64,000 nt of DNA from ZC4RG30 sp035556135 (lineage in GTDB: Bacteria; Pseudomonadota; Gammaproteobacteria; Steroidobacterales; Steroidobacteraceae). Of this stretch, positions 56,964-64,000 are shown piece by piece. Below the pieces are notes generated by a model that did no database searches, was not told where the DNA came from, and worked only from the letters and a program-made list of their open reading frames with translations. The number at the start of each line of letters is the position of its first letter. Position 1 is the first letter of the stretch. Position numbers and translations under genes: made by a program. The stretch is taken from the NCBI GenBank assembly GCA_035556135.1, contig DATMFO010000003.1, positions 1,674,001 to 1,738,000 on the forward strand, given 5' to 3'.

Positions 56964-58955
56964 TCAGGCTTCCCGACGGACGCCCAGGTGGTAGTTCGCC
57001 ACCAACGGCTCCATAAAGGCAAGCAGGGTGGCGGCCAGCAGCAACCAGAACCAGATGGGCACCAGCCTTTCGGTGGCCGAAGCGCTGCCCGTGGGGCCTG
57101 CATCCGCGCCGGCCGGGCGCTGCAGGGCCAGCCAGCGCTCGCGGGCTGCCTCATCGAGGGGGACCAGCATCGATTCGCGCGGGTCGGTATTCACCGCGAT
57201 GAAGTCGCTGCGCCCTCCTCCACGGACTTCATAGAAGCCGGCAAGTTCAGGAATGAAGCGCAGGGATTCCTCCCCGCCCCCCAGCATGGTGCTGCGCTCG
57301 CCACGGGGGTCGAACACCTGCCCGCCGCCGCGGCGCAGGCTGGTGGCGTCCAGCGGCGATCCAACGGTCGCCGAGGCGGCATCAAAACGCGCGTTGGCCA
57401 GCCACGCGGTGGCTTCCGCCACGAAACGCACGAACAGCGGGTGGATGGCCAGGTCATTCCACTGCCGGTCCAGCGGCGAGGCGAACAGCAACAGCCGGCC
57501 CGTGCCCAGGTTCTGTTCCAGCATCAGCGGCGTGCCATTGTCGAAGGACAGCAGCACGCGCGCATTCTCCGGCGTCTCGACCGCCACATGGCGGAAGAAG
57601 CGGATGCGCAGCCAGGCACCCGGCTCGCGCAGCACCGCATGGCTCTGCTCCAGGCCGGCGATGCGCGCGGGCGAATCAGCCGCGCGGCGGGCCGCGCCGC
57701 CGGCGAGCTTCGCGCCGCTCACCGGCACGGTGCGCTGCTGCGCGGCACGCGGGCCCAGCGTCATCAGCGCCGCACCACCTGCCTGCACGTATTTTTCCAG
57801 CGCCTGGCTGGCCGCGCTGTTGAGCAGCCCGGCATCCGACACCACGATGGCCGCGAAGTCGCCAAGCTGCCGTGTGGCCAGCGCGCCGGGCTGCACGATT
57901 TCCACCGCGAAACGGGGGCGGGCCAGCGCCTGCAATGCGGCGCCGAAATAGCGGGCGTCATCGCCTTCAACGTCGGCGGCCACCACCAGTACGCGTGGCT
58001 CCACACGGCGCAGCAGGTTGTACCAGGCATCATCCGTGGGCAGCGTATCGGCCGGCTCCAGCCGGGCGGTGAGGCGATGCTCACCCAGCGGCAGCTCCCC
58101 GAGCACCACGCGCTCGGTGCGCTGCGGCGGGCCCGCTGCCAGCTTGCGCCGCTCGCGCTCCTGGCCGTTGACCTCGACCACCAGCGAGCGGTCCTTCAAT
58201 GCATCGGCGCTGCCTTCCAGGCGCACATCCACGGTGCCCGGCGTGCGTGCATCCTCCTGCACGCCGGCTACGCGCGCGTTGGCCGCCCCGGCCGCATCGC
58301 CCACATCCTCGAGCACGAGTTGCACACCCGCAGGCGGGGAAAGATCCGCAAAGCGCAGCGGACTGGCCGACTGCTGCAGGTCGGAGATCAGGTGTACCTG
58401 CACGGTTTCACCCGGCCCGCCGCCCCAGGCGATGGAACCGGCCACCAGCGCGCCGAAATCGAGCCGCGATGCACCGGGCTTGAGGCCCTGCACGGCGGCG
58501 CGCAGCTTGCCGGCATCGCTGGCGAACACCGGTTCCACCAGGATGCGCTGGCGATGATCGGCCGCCACCAGCATGGCGCGGCTGCCGCCGCGCACGCCAT
58601 TCACCAGTTCCAGCGCGCGCTCCTGCGCGCGATCCCACACGCCCTCACGCTGCATCGACAGCGAAGTGTCGAGCACGATCACATGCAGCGTGGCACCACC
58701 AGCGCCGCGCGCCACCACGCTGCGCCACATCGGGCCGGCAAAGGCCAGCACCAGCAAGGCCAGCAGCAGCAGGCGCAACGCCAGCAGCAGCCAGTAGCGC
58801 AGTTCGTGCCGCCGGCTGCGACGGATCTCCGCGGGCTCGAGGAACATCGCCGAGGCGAAGGGCAGCTTCTGGTCGGTCTTGCGCGCAAAGCGGTGCAGCC
58901 ACACCGGCAGTGCGAGGCCGGCCAGTCCGAGCAGAAACCATGGAGCCAGCCACAT
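56964..58955 (-). CDS. BatA/VWA-domain membrane protein
   Basis: A 663-residue protein. An N-terminal BatA module has two membrane helices (LAPWFLLGLAGLALPVWLHRFARK, and LRYWLLLALRLLLLALLVLAFAGPMW). A von Willebrand factor A-like domain follows with MIDAS DTSLSMQ (about 95-100) and LVAAD. Then come a DUF4159/glutamine-amidotransferase-like fold (about 330-480) and a C-terminal membrane helix (WFWLLLAATLLAFMEPLV). VWA proteins of this type receive substrates from MoxR ATPases. It lies 4 bases after the DUF58 gene stop. Confidence 0.9.
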   Translation of the reverse strand: MWLAPWFLLGLAGLALPVWLHRFARKTDQKLPFASAMFLEPAEIRRSRRHELRYWLLLALRLLLLALLVLAFAGPMWRSVVARGAGGATLHVIVLDTSLSMQREGVWDRAQERALELVNGVRGGSRAMLVAADHRQRILVEPVFASDAGKLRAAVQGLKPGASRLDFGALVAGSIAWGGGPGETVQVHLISDLQQSASPLRFADLSPPAGVQLVLEDVGDAAGAANARVAGVQEDARTPGTVDVRLEGSADALKDRSLVVEVNGQERERRKLAAGPPQRTERVVLGELPLGEHRLTARLEPADTLPTDDAWYNLLRRVEPRVLVVAADVEGDDARYFGAALQALARPRFAVEIVQPGALATRQLGDFAAIVVSDAGLLNSAASQALEKYVQAGGAALMTLGPRAAQQRTVPVSGAKLAGGAARRAADSPARIAGLEQSHAVLREPGAWLRIRFFRHVAVETPENARVLLSFDNGTPLMLEQNLGTGRLLLFASPLDRQWNDLAIHPLFVRFVAEATAWLANARFDAASATVGSPLDATSLRRGGGQVFDPRGERSTMLGGGEESLRFIPELAGFYEVRGGGRSDFIAVNTDPRESMLVPLDEAARERWLALQRPAGADAGPTGSASATERLVPIWFWLLLAATLLAFMEPLVANYHLGVRREA

Positions 58956-58959
58956 ACGC

Positions 58960-59859
58960 TCAGCCCCTCTGCCGGAACATCATGTAGCCGCGCAACGCCT
59001 TGTCCAGCGGCTCATCGGTGACCAGCAGCACGTGGTCGGCGCGGCTCTTTGCCGCCACCTTGCGCATCTTCTCCAGGTGCGCGTTGATGCGTTCGCGATA
59101 GGTGGTGCGCATGTAATCGGGCGACACCTCGATCTGGCGACCGGATTCCACGTCCTCCAGCATCACCGACTCCTCCCACTTCGGGTCCAGCTCGGTGCGG
59201 TCGAGGATCTGGAAGATCATGATGTCGTGCCCGCCCCAGGCGAAGGGCTGCACGGCACGCGTCAGCGCCTCCGGGTCGCAGTAGAGGTCGGAGATCACCG
59301 CCACCATGCCGCGGCGCTGCATGTGCTCGTGCATCTGCCTGAACGAGGCGGTGAGATCGGTCTCGCTGCCGGCGTCGAGCTTGTCCAGCTCGTGCAGCAG
59401 TGCCGTGAGCGTGCCGGTGCGACTGGAGGCCGGCCGGTAGCTCCTGATCTTCGAGTCGAAGGCGATCAGCCCGGTGGGATCGTGCTGCTGCAGGGCCATG
59501 TAGGCCAGCGAGGCAGCCACGAACTTGGCGTAGCGCAGCTTGGTGATGCTGCCCGCGCCGCCGTAGCCCATCGACGCACTCACGTCGAGCGCGATCATGA
59601 AGCGCGTGTTGGTCTCACCCAGGTAGCGCTTGATGTAGGCGCGATCGGTGCGCGCGAACACGTTCCAGTCGACGAACCGCGGGTCATCGCCCTCGGCATA
59701 GGCCTTGTATTCGGCGAACTCCTGGCTGAAGCCGAAGCGCGGGCTGCGATGCATCCCCTGGAAGTAGCCCTCCACGGCAGAGCGCGCCACCAGTTCCAGC
59801 GTCGACAGCGACGCCAGCACTTCCGGACGCAGCAGTGCCGAGGCGGGCGAGGTGCTCAT
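58960..59859 (-). CDS. DUF58 domain protein
   Basis: A 299-residue cytoplasmic DUF58 protein of the MoxR operon. It has VARSAVEGYFQGMHRSPRFGFSQEFAEYKAYAEGDDPRFVDWNVFARTDRAYIKRY, the typical DUF58 core (about 25-81), then a VWA-like fold with IALDVSASMGYGG (DxSxS, about 90-102). DUF58 proteins are invariant partners of MoxR ATPases. It overlaps the moxR stop by ATGA and precedes the BatA gene. Confidence 0.93.
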   Translation of the reverse strand: MSTSPASALLRPEVLASLSTLELVARSAVEGYFQGMHRSPRFGFSQEFAEYKAYAEGDDPRFVDWNVFARTDRAYIKRYLGETNTRFMIALDVSASMGYGGAGSITKLRYAKFVAASLAYMALQQHDPTGLIAFDSKIRSYRPASSRTGTLTALLHELDKLDAGSETDLTASFRQMHEHMQRRGMVAVISDLYCDPEALTRAVQPFAWGGHDIMIFQILDRTELDPKWEESVMLEDVESGRQIEVSPDYMRTTYRERINAHLEKMRKVAAKSRADHVLLVTDEPLDKALRGYMMFRQRG

Positions 59860-60869
59860 CCACGCAGCTCCTTGTCGATCACCCGGCGCAGCAGCTCGTC
59901 CACGCTGACGCCATCGGACTCGGCCTGGTAGTTGGCCAGCACGCGGTGGCGCAGCACCGGCAGCGCGAGTGCTTCGAGGTCTTCGATCGCCACGTGGTAG
60001 CGGCCCTCGGACAGCGCACGCGCCTTCGCCGCCAGCGCGAGGAACTGCGTGGCGCGGATGCTGGCGCCGTAGCGGGCGTACTTGCGCACGTCGTCACTGG
60101 CATTCACGTCGCTGGGACGCGTGGCGCGCACCAGCGCCACCGCGCGGCGCGCGATGTCGTCGGACATCGGCACCTGGCGCACCAGCCACTGGAAGCGCAG
60201 GATCTCCGCTGCGTTGGTGCAGGCCTCGATGGCCGGCGGCTCCACGCGCGAGGTGTTGTCGGCCACCACCTTCAGCTCGTCCTCCGCGCCGAGGTAGTCG
60301 AGCACCACATTGAAGAGGAAGCGGTCCAGCTGTGCCTCGGGCAGCGGATAGGTGCCCTCCAGCTCGATCGGGTTCTGCGTGGCCAGCACGAAGAACGGCG
60401 GCTCGATGCGCCGGGTGTTGCCGCGCACGGTCACCGACAGCTCCTGCATGGCCTCCAGCAGCGCCGACTGCGTCTTCGGCGGCGTGCGGTTGATTTCGTC
60501 GGCCAGCAGCACGTTGGAGAACAACGGGCCGGGCACGAAGGTCCAGGTGCGCTTGCCGGTGCTCTGGTCCTCTTCGAGGATGTCGGTGCCGGTGATGTCT
60601 GTGGGCATCAGGTCGGGGGTGAACTGGATGCGCTTGAAGGTGAGCCCCAGCGCCTGCGCCAGCGTGCGCACCAGCAGCGTCTTGGCCGTGCCGGGCAGGC
60701 CCGTGATCAGGCAGTGTCCGCCGACCAGCAGCGTGATCAAGAGCTGCTCGACCACCACGTCCTGGCCGACGATCAGCTTGCGCACCTCGCGGCGGATCGC
60801 GCCGAACGTGGTGCCGAAGCGATCGACCAGATCGCGTGTATCGGGCGTGGGATTGGCGATTGCATTCAT
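59856..60869 (-). CDS. moxR: MoxR-family AAA+ ATPase
   Basis: A 337-residue AAA+ chaperone ATPase of the MoxR/RavA class. Walker A is GLPGTAKT (about 57-64), Walker B plus the DEINR segment is LLADEINRTPPKTQSALLEAMQE, sensor 1 is FVLATQNPIELEGTYPLPEAQLDRF, and the C-terminal lid includes sensor 2. MoxR proteins insert cofactors or assemble membrane and periplasmic complexes with VWA partners. ATGA overlap with both the TPR gene before and DUF58 after. ATG 60869 is the start. Confidence 0.94.
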   Translation of the reverse strand: MNAIANPTPDTRDLVDRFGTTFGAIRREVRKLIVGQDVVVEQLLITLLVGGHCLITGLPGTAKTLLVRTLAQALGLTFKRIQFTPDLMPTDITGTDILEEDQSTGKRTWTFVPGPLFSNVLLADEINRTPPKTQSALLEAMQELSVTVRGNTRRIEPPFFVLATQNPIELEGTYPLPEAQLDRFLFNVVLDYLGAEDELKVVADNTSRVEPPAIEACTNAAEILRFQWLVRQVPMSDDIARRAVALVRATRPSDVNASDDVRKYARYGASIRATQFLALAAKARALSEGRYHVAIEDLEALALPVLRHRVLANYQAESDGVSVDELLRRVIDKELRG

Positions 60870-63133
60870 TGTGGACGCTCTCCAGTCAGTTCCAGCAGCA
60901 TGCGTTGGGCGGGTCGGTAGTTCGGGGCGGTTTCCAGTGACTGCAGCAGGCGGCGGCGCGCCTGCACCAGGTCGCCGGTGAGCCGCAGCGCGCGCGCCAG
61001 GCCGAAATTGGCCGCGGCGGTATCAAGCGGGCGCAGTGCCAGCAGTACCTGGTACTCGCGCAGCGCGTCGGCGCCGCGCCGCTGCTCCACCAGCAGGCGG
61101 CCGAGCAGGTCATGGCTTTCGGGCACCAGCGGATCGGACCAGTTGAGCGCAGAGAGCACCTCGGCAGCGTCGGTATCGCGCTTCTGCGCCAGCAGCAGGT
61201 CGCCCAGCTTGCGCATGCCCTGCGGATCCCAGCCGCCGGCCTTGCGCCAGGCCTGCAGTGCAGAGATCGCACCGGCCACGTTGCCGGCGTTCTCTTCAGC
61301 CGCAGCCAGTACCTGGTAAGGGTTATTGCCGCCGACGAATTCCGGCAGCATGGTGATGGCGGCCTGCGCGGCATCACGCGCCTCGTTCCAGTTGCGCGAC
61401 TCGAGCATGGTGTGCGCGCGGCGCATCAGCTCGGCCCAGCGTTTCGGGTCCTTCAGGTAGGCTGCAAAACGCTCGTCCATGAAGGTCTTGAAGCCGGCAT
61501 CGAACTGCTCCGGGGAAACCTGGAAGGCGCTGCGGATGGCCGCCGCGGTGGTGGCATCCGGCTCGCGGAAGGTGCGCAGGAACTGCGCCAACTTCGCGAA
61601 TCCGAAACGCTCGGCGGCATACAGGCACATCAGCCCCGCCTGCTGGTACGACACCTGCACCTGTCCTTCGTAGGTGGGCCGCATGAACCCATCATCGATG
61701 GAGGTGATGGGCAGGAACTTGCCATCCTTGAAGGCATCCAGCTCCATCGTGCCCACCACCACGCCCGGCGTCGGGCCGCTGGTCCACTCCTCGTATACCG
61801 ACAGTCCCTCGCTCAGCCAGCGTGGCACGCGATGCTCGGTGGCCGACAGCGTGAACACATGCGCCATCTCGTGCCACAGCACGCTGCCCCAGTGGAAATT
61901 GCCGCGTCGCTGGCCGGAGGGGCTGTCCATCGCCAGCAGGTGGCCGAAGGTCACGCCCAGCAGCCCGATGCCCGTGAGGCCCGCCGTGCGCACCTCGAAG
62001 TCCGCATGGTCGCGGTACAGCTCGATGGTGATCGGGCTCTGCGGCGTGTAGCCGTAGCGGCTCGAGAAAGACTGGATGCTGTCGCGCGCGATCTGCTCCA
62101 CATAGGGACGCAGCGCCGCCGACTCGCTCTTGTGGAGCTGCAGCACCAGCTGCGGCTGCTCGATGCGGATGAAGTCGTACTGGTCGAGCGAGTCGATCAG
62201 CTTCAGCGTGTTGGGGGTCACGGCGCCGAAGGGATGTCCTTCGAAGGCAGCCACCAGGTGGCCGCGCGCTTCCTCGATGCGGCCCAGCCGCATCAGGTTC
62301 AGCCCCAGCTCGCGCCGCGCCGACCACAGCTCCGGCTGCACCTGCGCCGCCCGCTGCAGCCACACATCGGCCTCGCGGTAGCGCCGCCGCATCACCTCGA
62401 AGTGCCCCAGCGTCTCGAACAGCGTGCCGAAGCGCGGGTTGTAGTCCAGCGTCGCCTTCACCAGCTCTGCCGGATCGCGGTTGCGCATCACCTCGACGGC
62501 GGCCAGCAGCGTGAGGGCATCCAGCGGCGGCATCTTCTGCTGCACGGCCAGCTCCCGCGCCCGCGTGGCCTCGCGCGTGGCATCCTCGTAGCGGCCGCGC
62601 TCGATGGCGATCGACGCCGCAGCCAGGTGCGCCTCGATGAGGTTGGGATCTTCCTTGATCAGCTCGCTGATGGCCTCGGACACATCCCCTTCGAACTCGG
62701 CCACCGCAAAGCGCGTCATCGCCAGCCGCGCGCTCCTGTCGTCCGGGTTCTTGTCCAGCGCCTCGCGGAACAGCTCCTGTGCCTGCGAGGCCTGGCCGGC
62801 CTCGAGGAACATGCGCCCCCAGCGCAGGCGGATCAGCACCGAATCCGGTTTCGCGGCCAATGCCTCGCGGAATGCCTCGTTGGCGGCCCGCAGGTCGCCC
62901 ATGCCCAGCTGGGCCTCGGCACGCACATGCGCATCGCTGTTGCGCAGCAGCCCGGCATAACACTCGCGCGCCTGCGGCGTGCGACCCTGCCAGGCGTGCT
63001 CGTCGCACTTCTTCAGCGCCTCGGGGCGACGCGGGTCATAGTCGATCTCGGCGGCGGTGGCAGCAGCACCACCGAACAGGCCGGCGAGCAGCAGTGCGGT
63101 GACCGGGCCGCGCAGGCTCTCAGGGATTCGCAT
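60866..63133 (-). CDS. TPR protein with HExxH peptidase-MA-like domain
   Basis: A 755-residue exported protein. The signal peptide (1 to about 28, GLFGGAAATAAEI) is followed by an N-terminal TPR array (about 35-320) and a gluzincin-like core WHEMAHVFTL (His421, Glu422, His425) with RWLSEGLSVYEE giving Glu442, 16 residues after His425 (HExxH-x16-E). A C-terminal TPR stretch follows (about 610-755). The motif is the peptidase MA (DUF1570-like) pattern. It lies directly between a caspase-like gene and moxR, so it may be the protease of the envelope complex. Proteolysis is inferred, not shown. Confidence 0.87.
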   Translation of the reverse strand: MRIPESLRGPVTALLLAGLFGGAAATAAEIDYDPRRPEALKKCDEHAWQGRTPQARECYAGLLRNSDAHVRAEAQLGMGDLRAANEAFREALAAKPDSVLIRLRWGRMFLEAGQASQAQELFREALDKNPDDRSARLAMTRFAVAEFEGDVSEAISELIKEDPNLIEAHLAAASIAIERGRYEDATREATRARELAVQQKMPPLDALTLLAAVEVMRNRDPAELVKATLDYNPRFGTLFETLGHFEVMRRRYREADVWLQRAAQVQPELWSARRELGLNLMRLGRIEEARGHLVAAFEGHPFGAVTPNTLKLIDSLDQYDFIRIEQPQLVLQLHKSESAALRPYVEQIARDSIQSFSSRYGYTPQSPITIELYRDHADFEVRTAGLTGIGLLGVTFGHLLAMDSPSGQRRGNFHWGSVLWHEMAHVFTLSATEHRVPRWLSEGLSVYEEWTSGPTPGVVVGTMELDAFKDGKFLPITSIDDGFMRPTYEGQVQVSYQQAGLMCLYAAERFGFAKLAQFLRTFREPDATTAAAIRSAFQVSPEQFDAGFKTFMDERFAAYLKDPKRWAELMRRAHTMLESRNWNEARDAAQAAITMLPEFVGGNNPYQVLAAAEENAGNVAGAISALQAWRKAGGWDPQGMRKLGDLLLAQKRDTDAAEVLSALNWSDPLVPESHDLLGRLLVEQRRGADALREYQVLLALRPLDTAAANFGLARALRLTGDLVQARRRLLQSLETAPNYRPAQRMLLELTGERPQ

Positions 63134-64000
63134 TGCCCGTGCCCTCCACTTTCACGCCCAGCGCCGCGAAGCGCGCATCAATGCGCGCCCCCAGGCGGGC
63201 CATCTCCACCAGCACCGGCTCCAGGCGGGTGTAGTAGTCGTCTTCGGCCAGTTCGGCCTTGCGCGCCTTCAGCGTCGCCAGCTGCTCGCCGATGCGATCC
63301 TGCTCGGCGCGCAGCGCGGTGAGCTGCTCATCGCTGGCGAACAGCGCCGCACTGCCCAGCCGCGCCACCACGAAGCGCGAAGGTTCATTGCCCGAGATGC
63401 GCGCGCGCTCGGTGAGGATGGCCGTGTCCGACTTGAAGGAGTCGGCCACCTTGCGCACCGTGTAGTCGTAGGCCTCCTGCGCCGTGACATTGCCGTCCTT
63501 GTCCAGGTCCGCGGCCTCGCTCACCAGCGCCTCGGCCCAGTAGCCGCCGAAACGCGTGGCGTTGCGCTCGCCGCCCGATCGCGTGGCGGTGATCACCACG
63601 CGCCGCGGACCAGACCAGCCTTCTGCCAGCGCACCGCTGGTGCTGGTGGCATTGACGATCAGCTGCTGTGCGGGAATGCGGTCGAGCAGCTGCCTGAGTT
63701 CGGTGGCGGTGATGTCGTCACCCTCGATCATGTAGCGGTATTCGCGGCCGTCGTAGCTGCCGTGGCCCAGCATCACCAGCACGAACTGGTCGCCGGCGCC
63801 CAGCTGCTGCGCGGCCTGCTGCAATGCTGCGCGGATCTGCGTGCGCGTCGCGCCCTTGCCCGACAGGCGCTGCACGCGCTGCGCGTCGCCGGTGGCCGTG
63901 GCCGAGGCCTTCTCCACCGCGGCGCTCCACTTCTGGAAGCGCTCCTCGTATTCCGCCTCGCCGCCCTTGCCGGAGAGCACCAGCACATGCGTGGCGGCAC
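63120..64000 (-). CDS. Caspase-like (clan CD) domain protein with EF-hand (N-terminus off window)
   Basis: The visible C-terminal about 293 residues include a caspase/C13-like fold: FVLVMLGHGSYDG with the catalytic-type His (codon at 63762-63764), YRYMIEGDDITATELRQLLDRIPAQQLIVNATSTSGALAEG, and VVITATRSGGERN. In active members a Cys follows the last strand of the pair; here that strand reads NATSTSGA (about 63630-63655), with no Cys. A canonical calcium-binding EF-hand loop DLDKDGNVTAQE lies near 63475-63511, and a coiled-coil tail ends the protein. It is the first visible gene of the MoxR operon and overlaps the next by 14 bases. Confidence 0.8.
   Translation of the reverse strand, partial: AATHVLVLSGKGGEAEYEERFQKWSAAVEKASATATGDAQRVQRLSGKGATRTQIRAALQQAAQQLGAGDQFVLVMLGHGSYDGREYRYMIEGDDITATELRQLLDRIPAQQLIVNATSTSGALAEGWSGPRRVVITATRSGGERNATRFGGYWAEALVSEAADLDKDGNVTAQEAYDYTVRKVADSFKSDTAILTERARISGNEPSRFVVARLGSAALFASDEQLTALRAEQDRIGEQLATLKARKAELAEDDYYTRLEPVLVEMARLGARIDARFAALGVKVEGTGNANP

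Noticed and set aside
1..64000. Mobile elements, prophage or CRISPR repeats
   Set aside because: No transposase, integrase, phage structural gene or regularly spaced repeat was recognised anywhere in the window.

Overview
The window is 64 kb of GC-rich, gene-dense bacterial chromosome (GC content judged by eye, not computed). I recognise no insertion sequence, prophage, CRISPR array, rRNA or tRNA. The gene set points to a gammaproteobacterium: RpoH with an intact RpoH box, a coupled ftsY-ftsE-ftsX cluster, a UB2H-type PBP1B followed by an LpoP-like lipoprotein, and large-subunit/small-subunit GltBD. The perfect CIRCE element before rpoH and the very large cyclic glucan synthase suggest a lineage near Xanthomonadales/Nevskiales/Steroidobacterales rather than enterics. 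The taxon is an inference.

Layout. 1-3.2 kb (minus): the truncated end of a secreted metallopeptidase lipoprotein, a Rieske protein and an AmpG-like permease. 3.2-11.4 kb: pyrE, envelope lipoproteins, dut next to a small XRE regulator, coaBC, an AI-2E family permease and radC. 11.5-16.2 kb: rpmB-rpmG with a clear terminator, the DNA repair genes mutM and an AlkA-like glycosylase, an ankyrin protein, then coaD-rsmD. 16.3-19.8 kb (plus): ftsY-ftsE-ftsX, then rpoH behind a CIRCE operator. 19.8-20.4 kb has no protein gene but looks like a small RNA gene ending in a strong intrinsic terminator. 20.4-28.5 kb: LysR regulator, trmO, a LigI-like lactonase, a GST, mrcB-lpoP, SDR/SnoaL genes and a two-gene nucleotidyltransferase module. 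28.6-34.7 kb (minus): gltB-gltD preceded by a structured 5' leader that I fold as a three-way junction.

34.8-43 kb: a hypothetical gene, a bactofilin, a YheT-like hydrolase, a PAP2 phosphatase, pyrF coupled to an ABC-2 exporter, and a TerC/BASS-transporter/HD-domain operon. 43-51.6 kb (minus): one 2850-residue cyclic beta-glucan synthase. 51.8-64 kb (minus): a tightly overlapping operon running caspase-like protein (cut by the window edge), TPR/HExxH protein, MoxR ATPase, DUF58, BatA/VWA protein, DUF4175 giant membrane protein and an FAD-linked oxidase. This looks like an envelope-associated MoxR/VWA chaperone system with two protease-like partners.

The most interesting non-standard signals are the CIRCE element on rpoH, the candidate GGA-loop small RNA after rpoH, the gltB leader junction, the nucleotidyltransferase pair, and the MoxR operon with a pseudo-caspase.
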